64,000 nucleotides of DNA from Nissolia schottii (GCA_003254905.1 QANU01067139.1:901437-965436); one strand, 5' to 3'; shown: positions 26,297-40,002, counted from the first letter of the stretch. The notes: generated from the sequence alone by a model not told the origin. A program made the numbers and translations.

Positions 26297-26886
26297 ACAC
26301 TAGAAAAAACGCTGCTCTATACATGGACGAATAACTTTTGAGAACCATGCCAAGACCAATCCCTGGTTGCTGCCTCAATTTTGGGCTAATATCCTGAAGC
26401 TATTTAATGTATGGTTAGTGATCAAGGAGTTGTCTGAGTTAGTTACTTTGAAGAGCTTCCACGAAGGGGTATTGGGTTCAATTTCCTTCTTGATGTCCTT
26501 CATCGGTAAGTCTCGTGTATGTATCACAAGAAGCCCTTGCTAAGGTTGGTGGCAATGCCATCAACTTGGAATAAATTATAGCTATAAAATTTCAATTTCA
26601 TGATAAGCCTGAAAGAATAGCATTTGGAGTGTACTTATAGTTCGATTGGCAACTACTAAGCAATGCTAAACTCAGAATAGATTATTTATCTCCTCCCCAG
26701 ACTAAGATTAAAAATGTAACAAAACTGTCTTGGTGTATTCAATGTATACTAGACTTTACATACATGATTTCTCAGATTCGCATAACTCCCATCCACAGCA
26801 GTGGGAAACAACTTTTGTGTTATATAATAAACTACACATTCAGAAAACTGCATGTTTGTGATCTCTCAATTTACAGAAGATCTCAA

Positions 26887-28343
26887 TTATACAACTCGAA
26901 AAGATTCAGCTATCTTCTTCAAATCATTATAGTGTCTTTTCCACTGAAGACCTGCAATTTAGACAACATTCTGTTATTTTCTGCTAATTTTTCAGGTTAG
27001 TTTTTATACTATTTTTAAAATGGCTGTTCAGACTTGATGTTGCATGACTACTTAGCAGAGAATATATATGCATACCACTGCCTGTTACACCAAATAAGTA
27101 CAGGCGATTGCCAGCTGCAGTGGCAGTAATAAGGAAATGAGGAGGCTCTAGCTCAAACTGGTAGTATGTTCTTCCATCATGTTCTGCTACCCTTGTGCTA
27201 AGAACCTTCCCCTCAACATTCTCCCCAATCACCTCCGGACCAAATGCACTGATCACTTTCTCCGGAGGTCCTATTTTTTCTATCTTAGCATTGTCGCCAA
27301 GATCTGCGCATAGTCAAAAAAAATTATCTACCAAAAAGTTTCAATGTTCTGTTTGTTGTTGTCTCCAAAAAACCAAAAAGGGTAGCGAAAATTACGCAAA
27401 CTCACCATCAGCAAATCTTAGAACAGGAGCAACAATGACAAACAGACGTCCTTGCTTAGAGTTTGCAAATCTCAAATCTATCTCTGTGCCACCAAGATCT
27501 GCTATTGATACTGGTACCTGTAAAGTAAATTGATTTCAAGGAGTTGAGACAGAACAGATATCTTGTAGGATTCTTTTCCAACTTTAAATAGAAAAATTAA
27601 AGAAATGACCACCTCTTCCCATTCTTGAGGCACTGAGAAAGCATATGGTATAATAGGACTCCATCCAACACCATGTCCTCCTGACTTCTCATCTGGCCTG
27701 CGGTATGTTCTCCAACCTGTCTGATCAAACATTTGCCTACATTATGTCACTTTCACTTAAAATCAATAAACAGAACAAACAACTGGAATTCCAACTAAAG
27801 AATTAGAATTAACCACAGATATACCAAACAACTATATGTTTTATCTTCTATGGGAACTTCAAATGTCTCTTTCATTTTTAGAATATTGGTTCAATGGTTT
27901 GCGTCTCCAAATAGATAGATATAATCATTGATGTTCTAAACAAAATAAAAAGAACCTTGTTCATCTGGCTCGGACAGGCCAGGGATTCTCCCTGCTAGAG
28001 GGCCTTGTTTCACCACTGCCAAACTCTCTCCAGGGAAACCCAGCAAGGAGACCCCAGAAGCCAAAACTGTCCTCCTGTTCATCAACAACGAAGAACCTTT
28101 CTCCCTTTCTTCATTGATCAAACAACTATCTTTTGAGGCTGAAGCAGTTGCACTTTGAGTTCCATTTTGGAATGAAGAATGGTAAATTGATTGTGAAGAG
28201 GGTAGTGGGGTATGCACGTGCTGCGGGTTCCTCCAGGAAAGAATACAGGTTGTGGACAAGGCCATTGCCATGTCCACAGAAGATTTTGATGTGCTTATTG
28301 GCTTAGGATTGCAGAGAAAGAAAATGGAATTTGGTTTTGCCAA
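26887..28343 (-). CDS. PPD4: PsbP domain-containing protein 4-like, thylakoid lumen
   Basis: Five exons (minus: 28343-27956, 27716-27613, 27517-27406, 27303-27076, 26951-26887) splice cleanly into 298 residues ending LKKIAESFRVV. Residues 1-80 form a Ser/Thr-rich plastid transit peptide. A twin-arginine signal follows at about 89-109 (MNRRTVLASGVSLLGF, then a likely cut after ESLA), so the mature protein should enter the lumen by the Tat route. The mature part carries the PsbP fold: GWRTYRRPDEKSGGHGVGW, PVSIADLGGTEIDLRF, YYQFELEPPHFLITATAAG and a final LQWKRHY. This matches PPD4 (At1g77090-type) as I remember it. PPD proteins are photosystem-associated lumenal proteins; the exact role of PPD4 is not established from sequence. 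An internal ATG at residue 25 or 27 would give about 272 residues and is a plausible alternative start. Confidence 0.88.
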
Positions 28344-29933
28344 CGTGCAATTTACTACAGAAAATCATAGGATGTATCTGGGAAGATCAATGTAGAAATG
28401 TTGTGGTCTTAAGGCTAAGGTTACAAAGCTCTAGATTTGTGTGGACATGCGGTGCTATCGTGGCAATGATTAAGTGAAGCTCGAATATTTGTTCCATAAC
28501 ATTACATATATACGCATTTTTTTTGCTAAAAGTGTCAACAAATTTTGTGGACTAAGTTTATGAATAATTTCCCCATACCAAGCCCATCTTAAGGTATTTT
28601 TCTTTCAATAATAGTGGTTTTTGTTATGTAAATTAATAATTTACTTAAGAAAACTTTGAAGTTATTGTTTCTTTAATATTTTTTAAGCAATTTTTTAAAA
28701 TTGATTTTGAATGACAAATTAGTAGTTGGTGTATTAAAATATGGGGTCTTATTTTAGTAGTTCCTCCACGAGATGCAACGCCTCCTACGATAAGACTTTT
28801 TTGGGATCTTATTTTAAAAGTAGTTGTTTGTTGTTTTAATTTCCCCGGCATCAATTTTTTTGTTGTTGAGTAAAATGTCTTTTTATCAGGATTCAGCTTA
28901 AACATTGAATTATAGAATTTTGAATCATGTTGACTAGTCTTAATTGTAATCGAAAAAGAAAGAATTATCTACCAAATGGATTTTAATTATTAACTATAAG
29001 TTAAATTTTTTCTACTTTTTTTTTAGTAGAAAATTTGTTAAATTCAAAATAGTATACTTTTGTGTATAATATGTACTGATAATGTGATTTTTTTTACTAT
29101 CATTCAATTAAACACTTTTATTACGTGACTAAATATAATTAGATAGCATTGTTAATATATATACTAATTAAACTTAAAAAAATTTAATATAAATTTTTAG
29201 TTAAAGATATTTTAAAATAATAAATAAAAAATAAGTGTTAAAAAGAAATAACACAGATGATTAAGTGCTCAAAAAGCCTGGTGAGACATCAATGTCTGTC
29301 TTCACCTAAGTTTTTATTTAAAAAAAATTAAGTGACAATAAAACATAAAGAGTGAGTAATCATAAAGAAATAGGAGTAAATATATAGTTTGATCCTATTG
29401 TTTTGTTTTTATTTTGATATCAATTTAATTTTTAATATTTTTATTTTAATATCAATTTAATCTTAATAAAAGTTTTGATATTAATTTAATTTTAATATTT
29501 TAAAATTTAACATTAATTTAATTTATTGTGATAATTTGATAAAATATTTTAAAATATTAATATTTAATTGATGCTAAATATTTTTTAAAGCACAGACTGA
29601 ATCAATATCATAACTCCGCAGAAAATTAAGTTGATTGGAAAATGAAAATTTCATTACCAACTTGATTATATACTCCACATAATATAGGCCTACCGAGAGA
29701 AACAGTATTGAAAAACCAGAGTACCGCTTCGCTTCTAGGGTTCCTACCATTTTACGTAGCTTAATTTGTCCCCAATTTGTTTTCTTACCAATTTCTCAAT
29801 TATTGTTTTTTTTCTCCTCTTTCTATTGGCATTGCTCGGGTTACAATAATAAAATCGCTCTCTCGTAGCCTTTGTGCTCGAAACACAGCAGCACCGTCCA
29901 TCACTTGCATCGCGAAATTTTAGGGTTTGCGCC
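28344..29933. other. Divergent intergenic region (PPD4 / SPT5)
   Basis: Shared upstream region of two divergent genes. It is very AT-rich from 28500 to 29640, with oligo-T and AATTTAAT-rich repeats near 29385-29600 that look like a degenerate element. The last 200 bp are the SPT5 leader. No gene is seen inside. Confidence 0.5.
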
Positions 29934-32900
29934 ATGAGTCACCGCGGAGGAATGGACGACGATGACGACGAGGAGTACGAGCAGGAGCAGGTCGCCGACT
30001 TCGACGACGAGGCCGAAGAGGAGGAGGAGGAGCCGGAGGACAGAGGCCGTGGCAGCAGGAAGCGCGGGAGATCTAGCTTCATCGACGACGACGCCGAGGA
30101 GGACGAGGACGAGGAGGAGGAGGAGGACGATGGGGACGAAGATTTCGACGGCCGGACCGGCGGCCGCGGGCGCAAACAGTACAAGAAGAAGGTCTCCGCT
30201 TCCAATTTCTTCGATGAGGAGGCGGTGGTTGATTCCGATGATGAAGAGGAAGAGGACGACGACGAGGAGGGTGCGTTCCTTTTTTACTCTTTCTGAATTT
30301 TAGTTGCGATTCAATTAGAGGAAAAACAAATCTCATCATGTATGAGAGGGAGGGTGGAAGAAATTAGGTTACAGCTGGGGATTTAGGGTTTCGCTTTCTG
30401 AAGCATTGTCGTGTATACTGTTATTATTGGTGTTCAGATGTGAAATCGATTTCGGTTCTCAAGTTATTTTTGTTTTTAAGCTATATGGTATTTTTTTTTT
30501 AATCTCTTTTGAGTCATTTCTTCTGATGATTTTGGTTGGTTATGGAGACTTTCTGTAGTTATGTTTTTATTCATTTGGATTTTGCCGAGCTGCCCCTTGT
30601 GAGAGGAATAAGGTTATCAAACCAAAAACATGAATTATGTGGTAGTCAGTAAATGAATCATGTGAGCATGAATTGCCGAAAGACCTGGTTTTGTAATTGG
30701 TAGTTGAACTCTCTATGCCCCTGTACTTATTTAGATTTGATTGTTTGAGTTGATTTGTCCCATGAACCTGAACTATGGTATATTTCAGGATCTCTACAAA
30801 ACACATAGTTTTCAAAGAGATATTCTTCTGGCTGTTTTTACTTTATCCCCATGAAGAGTTTAATAGTAGGATATATAGATGTCTCTTACTTCCGAATCCC
30901 TTATATATCAGTTCAGATTGTATGAGTTGCTACAAATCCCATCTATGCTTCCATGAATAACTGAACTCTGGGGGAAGGATTGAATTTTTGTGTTTCTACC
31001 GTTTTTTACATGGTTGATCAATTTTAATACAAATGTTAAGTCTCCGCTACCTTACATAATTACCTTAGTGATCATGTTGGTAAGCTAATGATCATGCAGA
31101 CTTCTTTGTTGAGGGTGGAGCTGATCTACCAGAGGAAGAAGATGGTAGGAGGATGGGCGGTAGGCGTATCTTGCCTCATCATGATCAAGAAGAACAGGAA
31201 GATCTTGAGGATATGGCCAGAAGAATTCAGGAAAGATATGGAAGGCGCCAGACAGATTTTGATGAAGAAACTACAGATGTAGAACAGCAAGCTCTCTTGC
31301 CATCTGTTAGAGATCCAAAGCTGTGGATGGTGAAATGTGCGGTATGGTCCTATCCATTTTATGATAATTTTCTTTGGCAAGAATGTAGAGGTCATATATA
31401 TTCGTTGGTTGATGTTCATTAGATTGGCCGTGAGCGAGAAACAGCTGTTTGCCTCATGCAAAAGTATATAGACAAGGGGTCTGAATTGCAAATCAGATCT
31501 GCTATTGCTCTCGACCATCTCAAAAACTATATATATGTGGAAGCAGATAAAGAAGCCCACGTGAGAGAGGTATTGTCATTTGAAACTTTAGTTGTTCATC
31601 ACTGATCACACATATCTTAATTGAGAAAAATCTGAATGATACATATATATGTTTTGCATATGTTTCAGGCTTGCAAAGGTTTGCGCAATATATTTGGCCA
31701 AAAAATAACACTTGTTCCAATCAGAGAAATGACTGATGTTCTGTCTGTTGAAAGCAAAGCTATTGATCTTGCCCGAGATACTTGGGTCAGAATGAAGATT
31801 GGGACATACAAAGGGGACCTGGCCAAAGTATGCATCACATTTGATAAAACTCATTGACACCATCCTTTTGCTTTCTTTATTTACTATCCAGCTGTTTCTT
31901 TTACAGGTAGTGGATGTAGATAATGTGCGACAGAGGGTTACCGTGAAATTGATTCCAAGGATTGATTTACAGGCCCTTGCAAGCAAGTTGGTATGAAATG
32001 CTTGACTGTCTTGTTAAATTCATGCTTTGTTTATCATTGAAAGTTGTACCAACTTTAGTCTCTATTATAAAAACACATGTATCATGCAGGAAGGTAGAGA
32101 AGTTGTAAAAAAGAAGGCATTTGTTCCTCCTCCTCGTTTTCTGAATGTTGAAGAAGCTAGGTATCCCTGATTGTCTCCTCTCTGTAGCTGAATGTCTTTT
32201 ATTTCTTGGAAACTTTCTTGTTTGGGGTCTACAGAACTCTCAGTGAGAAGAGTAAATCGTATGGAGGGTAGCCTAATAGCTAGAGGTAGAGGGAGATTAA
32301 GAAAAACTGTTAACGAAGCCAATTAAAAATATTTAGATTTTAATGGTTTGACTGTAGACATGGCTTATGATTAACATTATAGCATTGTTTGATCCATGTT
32401 TCCAACCCCACCTAGTGGGACAAAGCTTGGTTGTTGTTTTTGTTGTTCCTTGCTCTTGGCCTGATAGAATTTATGCGTTTTATACAGGGAATTGCATATT
32501 CGGGTAGAGCATAGACGTGATGCCTACGGGGAACGATTCGATGCAATTGGGGGAATGATGTTCAAGGATGGATTCCTATACAAGACCGTATCAATAAAAT
32601 CGATTAGCGCTAATAACATCAAACCCACTTTGAATGAACTTGAAAAATTTCGCAAACCTGGTGAGAGTGGTGATGGTGATGTAGCTAGTCTGTCGAGTTT
32701 GATTGCAAACAGAAAGAAAGGGCATTTTATGAAGGGCGACGCTGTTATTGTTGTCAAGGGAGATTTAAAGAACTTGAAGGGGTGGGTGGAGAAAGTTGAT
32801 GAAGATAATGTTCATATAAGACCAGAAATTAAGGGTCTTCCAGTAAGTATAAATTGATAATTGGCTGGTTTCCTTCCAAAGTTTTGCATGTTGGTGATTA

Positions 32901-34696
32901 ATTATGAATTGTTTCCATGATGATTTATCTACCTTTTTTTGTTGTCAGAATCCCCTTGCTGTAAATGAAAAGGAACTATGTAAATATTTTGAACCTGGAA
33001 ACCATGTTAAGGTTGTTTCTGGTGCTCAAGAGGGTGCCACTGGCATGGTTGTGAAGGTGGAGCAGCATGTGTTGATTTTAATATCTGATACAACAAAAGA
33101 ACACGTGAGCACGGTCCCTTTGTAGACTCTCTCAAAGACTTGTCAATTTCTGCTTTTATCTGTAGTGCAAAAATGACAGAAATATCCTTTCTTCAGATCC
33201 GTGTGTTTGCAGATGATGTTGTGGAGAGTTCTGAAGTGACCACTGGAGTTACAAAAATTGGGGACTATGAACTTCGTGATCTTGTATTGCTAGAGTAAGC
33301 CCTTTGTTATTCGTGAGATTAGGCATAGCACCTTTCCTCTGTATGCTATGGTTCAGACTTTTCTCACTTCTAACTACTTGTGTTGCAGTAATAGCTTCGG
33401 TGTGATAATTCGTGTGGAAAGTGAGGCATTTCAGGTTACTATCTTAATGAGCCAAGACATCAAGTCATTTTTTTTTAATATTTAAATTGAGACCTTTGTC
33501 ATTAGATTATTGTTACATTTTTCAGATTCTTAAGGGGGTTCCAGACAGGCCTGAAGTTGTTCTTGTTAAATTAAGAGAGATCAAGTGTAAGATAGAGAAG
33601 AAAATAAGTGTGCAGGATAGGTTTAAAAATACTGTTTCATCAAAGGATGTTGTGCGGATTGTTGAGGGTCCCTGCAAAGTGAGATTTTATAACTTTTGGC
33701 TAAATTTATTTCTTTGGAGTTCATGTTGTTTAGATTATCACTTTTTTGTTAGGGGAAACAAGGTCCTGTGGAGCACATATATAGGGGAGTCTTGTTCATC
33801 TTTGATCGCCATCATCTTGAACATGCAGGCTTTATATGTGCTAAGGCCCAGTCATGTGTAGTTGTGGGAGGTTCACGCTCTAGTGGCGACAGAAGTGTAA
33901 CCAATTCTCCTTTTAATTTATATGCTGTTTAAACTTTTGGTTTTATTCATGTGATAATGGTTGCTTAATTTATTCTTTGCCTTCTCTAGGGTGATGCCTA
34001 CTCAAGATTCCCCGGTCTTAGAACTCCACCTCGTATTCCACAGTCCCCAAAGAGGTTTTCACGAGGAGGGCCTCCCATTGACTGTATGTTAAAATCTGTG
34101 TTGTTTCATCACTTGAACATTGAACTTGTCTATCATTTTGACATACCCTACTTTTATGAAAAGAGTTGTTTGATCTCAATTACTTTGGATGTGATTTAGC
34201 TGGAGGAAGGCATAGGGGTGGAAGGGGGCATGATGGTTTGGCTGGTTCGACTGTTAAAGTACGCCAGGGTCCCTATAAAGGTTACCGGGGGCGTGTAATA
34301 GAAGTTAAAGGCATGTCAGTTCGGGTTGAATTGGAGTCCCAAATGAAGGTTGTGACAGGTAGGGCTTCTAGTTTTTTGCATAACACCTTCATTGATTGTA
34401 TTTTTGTATCTGTGCTTTCTTTGACTTGTGTTTTTGCAGTTGACCGCAACCATATATCTGACAATGTAGCTGTTACCCCATATCGGTAAGTTATATGTAT
34501 ATAGGAAATGGCTCCTCTAAAGTGCAAGTTGCACTTTAGAATTGGATATCAAAGAATAGTGGCAGTTTTTTTTTTAATTAAAATTGTTTAAAATCTAATT
34601 ATGTGCATCTACCATCACGGTTGATTACATTTTAATGGTTAAAATGTGTGTACTTTAACTTCTAAAGTGCAAAATGCACTTTAGTGGAGCCCAATC

Positions 34697-34737
<41 letters not shown>

Positions 34738-37698
34738 TGTTTGATTCATTGTGTTCGTCAGAAGATACTCACGAATCTGACTCTTGTGTGTTTCTCCAGC
34801 GAAACTCGATATGGAATGGGAAGTGAAACGCCAATGCATCCTTCTCGAACCCCCTTACATCCATACATGACTCCAATGAGAGATCCTGGAGGTATGATTT
34901 ATTTTTGTAGAGTTGACACTAGAGTCTTGTATTTGACTGATAGGCTTAAGTGCTAATATTCTTTCAATGTACTGCTATTTGTAGCAACTCCTATTCATGA
35001 TGGAATGAGGACACCTATGCGTGACCGAGCATGGAATCCTTATACACCAATGAGTCCTCCAAGGTTTGTTCTAACACCATCCTTTTACTCTGACATTATA
35101 TACCACTCTCTGATTTGATTTGTTTTTCCTTTACTGTTTTAATTGGAAGATCTCTTCCTTCTGATTTTGCTGTTAAAACTGGAAATCTCAGAATATTATT
35201 AATATGACCAAGGGAATGAAAGTCTTTACTAGACAGACAATCCTCTGGAAATAGAAAAGAAAACAGATGGAAATATTGACAAAATTGAAGGAAAAATATG
35301 ACTATCCACACTTCAGTATGCAGTCCTTTATCCCCAGGCCAGCAGGTGTCCTGCAATTCCCTTCACTTTTTTCCTCCCTTCTTCTCTCTTGGCCCCTCTT
35401 TGATCACATTTCCATTTTTCTCTCCTATCGTTGCAGTATTTTCTTCTCCCGTCACAGCCTGACACCTGTCCTCCTGTTACTCTCCTCCTTCTACCTATTA
35501 ACAAACTCTCCGTTACTACTCCCCACCAATCACCCCAACCTCATACATCTTTTCTGTGGGCTTGTTTCATGCCAGCTCAAGCTTGTTTCCAACCAGCCCA
35601 GCATTCCTCCTCCTCCTGTCCCTCGTATATTTATGGACATTGGGCCTGTAGGGATGCCATGGCTTATTTAATGGATTTATTCTTTTGTCCAATGGAAAAG
35701 TGAAATTATGATGTGTAAATTGCTCCATTTTTTAATAGATTTCTATCTCCAAAATAAAAGCTAGTAGAGCGAGAGGGTTATTAGGAACTTGGTAGTTTGA
35801 TGGATTTCTTTTATCCAACAGAAAAGTGAAAAGATGCGTGTGAATGATTCAATATTTTAATAGGTTTCGATAATATCCAAAGCAAAAGCTGCTAGAGCAT
35901 GAGGGTTGTAAGGAACTTGGTAGTCAGGCATTTTTTGTAGGTTATAGTAACTGTTCAGTACTTCAGTTGCATGTGGATGTTATCAATTTTTTTGTAAGGT
36001 GTATGTGATATGTCTCTTTTATGAATACTGATGATGAAAATAAATCAGGGAATGGGAAGATGGAAATCCAGGCTCTTGGGGAGCCAGCCCACAGTACCAG
36101 GTCAGTAAAGTTGCCTAATTTTGAGATATTTTGGAATTCTCATTGGTAGACATCATAATATTTTTTTTTTCCTGGGATAAAATGTAGACATAATATTTTA
36201 TTATCTCTTAATCTTTTTCAGCCAGGAAGCCCTCCTTCACGGCCATATGAAGCCCCAACTCCTGGTGCTGGTTGGGCTAGCACTCCTGGTGGCAATTATA
36301 GTGAGGCTGGGACACCACGGGACAGTTCTGCCTATGGTAGTATGTCTTACTTGCCCCTTGAAATGAGAAATATATTTAGTGTTAATACTGATATTCTATC
36401 TTGGGGGTTGGGTTGTGTGTTGCAGCCAATGCTCCAAGCCCGTATTTACCATCAACACCTGGTGGGCAGCCTATGACACCAAATTCGGCATCGTATCTTC
36501 CTGGCACCCCTGGACAGCCTATGACTCCAGGGACTGGTGGTCTGGACATGATGTCCCCAGTTTTAGGCAAGTATTTGCATTTTATTGATGTGTCTATTTC
36601 AGGCAAATTTAACTCGTTTGTTTACTTGTTGTGGTATTTCTATATTGGTTGTCCCATCACATGCAACTTTGTGATGTACGTAATTTTCATCATCTATGTT
36701 GGTGGTTAGTAATGTATGACAAACATGGTCTCTAGAAAGGAGGACTAGTGATAAGCTTACTATAGTGTATGATGTGATTAATTTTGCATACTTGTCATGG
36801 TAGTAATTAGTACTCCCCACAGTATTTGGTTCGTCACTTGAATATTTCTCATTTGGGTATAGGCACCAATCAATGGTGTAGCCATGGATGAAGTGGTCAT
36901 TCTAGTTCTAATATCACATCTCTCGTTCCAATTAATTTTTGCAAAGTTGGTAGGATGTTTTACTTTTTATATTTATATGTGCCTAATGCGTATGATATTG
37001 CAAGAGACCCAAATAAATACCTCGATAAGGGCAATTACTTGCATAATCAGCCACGGTAGTCTGCTGTTTAGTGGAGCTTCTCATGACATTATCTGCCAAA
37101 GCCTGTTCCCTTGATCTATTATTTGATTATTTAATCGGCTAAGATTTTAAATGGCATTGTATGTCTTGTACATAAGTTTGCCAATTTGATGGTTTAACCT
37201 TTTTGTAGGTGGGGACCACGAAGGGCCATGGTTTATGCCTGATATTATAGTCAATGTGCACAAACCTGGAGAAGAATCAGTTGGAGTTGTGAGAGAAGTT
37301 CTTGCGGTATGGTTCCCTAGAAGCTTGGTTGTATGCGTATTTTTGTTTGGTGCTTTTAGATCTGTATACTAGGGTTGTAAGCTGTCTATTGTAACAATTT
37401 ACTTGGCTACTGTTTTTTGGTGTTGTTGACATTGGCAGTTTTGTTTCTTCAGGATGGTTCTTGCAGGGTAGCTCTTGGGTCTAGTGGGAATGGTGAAACC
37501 GTAACAGCTCTTCCTAGTGAAATGGAGGCTGTGGTACCAAGGAAGTCGGACAAAATAAAGATCATGGGTGGGGCATTGCGAGGGGCTACGGGAAAGTTGA
37601 TTGGTGTAGATGGTACTGATGGTATTGTAAAGGTAGATGACACGTTGGATGTGAAGATTTTAGACCTAGTTATTTTGGCAAAACTAGCTCAACCATAA
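29934..37698 (+). CDS. SPT5: Transcription elongation factor SPT5 homolog
   Basis: Twenty-two exons join in frame to 1037 residues, the normal plant SPT5 length. Exons: 29934-30270, 31100-31341, 31423-31569, 31669-31827, 31907-31990, 32090-32160, 32488-32842, 32949-33104, 33197-33294, 33389-33434, 33526-33678, 33753-33896, 33990-34083, 34200-34358, 34440-34485, 34800-34891, 34985-35063, 36049-36100, 36222-36336, 36426-36566, 37209-37306, 37453-37698. Domains in order: an Asp/Glu-rich head (1-112), an NGN domain (about 183-270; binds SPT4), KOW domains from about 280 (DTWVRMKIGTYKGDLAKV) through VKVRQGPYKGYRGRVIEV, a Thr-Pro/Ser-Pro repeat region (TPMHPSRTPLHPYMTPMRD and TPGGQPMTP) and a last KOW (VVPRKSDKIKIMGGALRGA). 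With SPT4 it forms the DSIF clamp on RNA polymerase II; the TP repeats are CDK9-type phosphorylation sites in the family. One intron uses a GC donor. The gene looks complete. Confidence 0.95.
34510..34691. repeat. MITE with palindromic terminal repeats inside an SPT5 intron
   Basis: The left arm starts GGCTCCTCTAAAGTGCAAGT and the inverse right arm GGCTCCACTAAAGTGCATTT; they match over about 32 bp. Each arm is itself a near-palindrome (CTAAAGTGCA..TGCACTTTAG). The element lies in the intron 34486-34799, clear of both splice sites. No obvious target duplication is visible. Confidence 0.7.
34699..34735 (+). repeat. TG microsatellite
   Basis: About 18 TG units directly after the intronic MITE in SPT5 and about 65 bp before the next exon; likely length-polymorphic. 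Confidence 0.95.
36567..37208 (+). other. GC-AG intron of SPT5
   Basis: The exon ends CCAGTTTTAG and the intron starts GCAAGT, a standard GC donor context. It ends TTTTTGTAG before GTGGGGACCAC. Only this junction keeps the frame (MSPVLG then GDHEGPWFMPD), and no GT donor nearby does so. Confidence 0.75.
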
Positions 37699-39990
37699 TT
37701 TTTTTTTTTTTTGTAGAAACATCGTTTAATCCATAAAATTTTCCTCATTTGTTACTAGCTCGTCTCACACCTCTCTTATAAAATTTCCTATTTTTGTTGT
37801 CGGTCCAAGATATCTGTCAATTTCCAACTGTAGATAAATTTTTGTACCTGCTAAGTACCTTCATAATTACTACTACACCCTTTCAAGAGGGACTGGAGAA
37901 GAACAAAGGTGGAATTTTTTTTCCTCCCGGTCATGCAAGGGTGGAATCTCTAGGGGTATTACTACTGATCTACCAATTATCTTATTTTTGGGTCAACAGA
38001 TGTACCGATTGTCTTTGAAAATTAAGTAGGAAACTCCATTTTAGACAAATGCTGTGCAAGAGTTTTCTTCTTTTGAAGGTTTATATTTTGTGAAACAAGA
38101 TAAAAAGGTTAAAATCTACTTTGATGGGTTTTTTACATATTGAAAAAAAAAAAAACTGTAGTCAATGGGATTGATAGGTGAAAGAAATTAAAGGATGGTG
38201 AGTAAATTTAAGAGGGCATACAAAGAATCTTGTACTGAGTGGTAGAAACCTTTCCGAATTATTTTAAATGTGCGACTATATCTTTTCACATTAATAAAAC
38301 TACAAATATAATTTTCTTTTCCATTTTTACTGAAGAGCCATAAGCTTTTCTGATTTGCTTAGCATCTTCTTTTTCATCCAACATTTTCTTGAAGTGCGAA
38401 AGAAACGATTGTCACTCGTGAACGCGGGGTGGTGGCCCACGGCAAATTTGTTTGCTCTTCTTGAGCTGCAAAATTATTCATAGGAACAAAATGCCCCAAG
38501 ACAAAATTAATCAATTGGCTATCAAGTGGATGAATTACGAGAAATTTTGGTGGACATAAGTGGGTACATTCAATAAAAATTGGTTTTATCACTTTTATAA
38601 TGTATTCCATCAAATGTTTTTCGATTCTATTAAGTAGTGTCTATTTTTATTGTATGCGTTGATTTGCGTTCACCTAAAAAAAATTTCCATCAATTATCGC
38701 TGCTTGCAAGTCACTAGTTGCTAATCAATAACTTTTTTTAAGTCTTAGTATCAAATTAGTAAGCAAAAAGCTAATACTTGTTGTAAGGGCGTTTCTTAAA
38801 ATGTTCAAAAGGTGAAAATTTAAAAGTTAAGTTAATGTCCTATTTGGTTCTTAAATTTTATACTTTTGTTTTAATTAGTCAGTCAACTTAAAAAAGTGAT
38901 TGTTAGTTGCTTAACTTTGTAAATATTAGACTCTTTGCCCTAAGTAGTTCCTGAATACTCATATTATAAGTAGTTCATGAAAAATCTAATTATTTTCTCT
39001 TAAGACATGTGGTAGGGTCTAATGAGTTTGCAAACTCTATGCACTACTAACCTTTCATTTTTTTAAGTTGAGAGACCAACTAAAGCACATATGTAAAATA
39101 TAGGAATCAAATAGTGTATTAACACTTAAAATTTTTTAATGCATTTAATACATTAAATAACTAACAATTTTATCTTTTCAATAATTTTTTTTTGTCTTTC
39201 TTTCTTAACAAATGGCAATTGATAGTAAAACCCAATAATATTAAAATTTGTTTCCTATAATAATTAACTAGATAAAGAATAACTACTACACTATTTCATA
39301 ATTAACTAGATAAAGAGTAATTAATACACTATTTCTTGCAAACAAACAAACAAGCCAAGAGAGGAAAGAGTGAGAAACACTAGGAAAACGCGTAGCTGGG
39401 GTTCATCTTCGAGATTGTGTATAGTTTGTCGTGGCATATCGCTTTCCCTTAACCTGTTCATTAGTGTTACTTGATCCTCCTCCTCCTTTTTTCAATTAAA
39501 AGTGTAAATTTTTTAATTTCTCAGTCATTTTTAACAATTTTTTCCCCTTAAATAACTATTCACATTTTCATCTTGATATTTTTTTTTAAATAACTACTTT
39601 TTAAATCTAAACAACATTTATTAATTTTTTTTAGTATAGTCCTATTTAATAAAAGAAGTGAAAGAGAAATAAAATAATAGATATAAAAATTAACATGAAT
39701 AATTTTGTAAAATATTATTAAATTTTATCATTTTAAAAAAAAATATTTTTAATACTCGTAAAAAATAAAAAAGCAGACAATTATTTTTAAAAAAAAACGG
39801 AAGGAGTAAATTTTGACTACTTCCTAGCAAAATATTATTTTTTTTAAAAAAAAAACAACTTGAAATTAATAGTACTACTGAGACTTTAGATTAGAAGAAA
39901 AAAAAACTAGCGAACAGGTGGGCAAGCATTGAGGCAAGATTGTCAAGTAGTAGTAAAACAAAAGAAAAAGAGAAACCAGCAACAGTTGCA
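37699..39990. other. Gene-free spacer between SPT5 and ADH1
   Basis: The SPT5 3' UTR presumably occupies the first few hundred bases. The rest is AT-rich with a MITE at 38831-39123 and oligo-A/T runs at 39540-39860. No coding region is supported. Confidence 0.5.
38831..39123. repeat. MITE-like element, family A copy 3
   Basis: Left end GTTAATGTCCTATTTGGTTC and inverse right end GTTAATACACTATTTGATTC are terminal inverted repeats. It is 293 bp and shares internal sequence (AACTTAAAAAAGTGAT; TTTTTTAAGTTGAG) with the copies near 2.1 and 22.3 kb. Confidence 0.6.
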
Positions 39991-40002
39991 GAGTGAACCA
40001 TA

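Noticed and set aside
29939-30339. Long Ser-, Arg- and Pro-rich frames opposite or beside the first SPT5 exon
   Set aside because: They are shadows of the GAC/GAG-rich acidic exon of SPT5 read in other frames.
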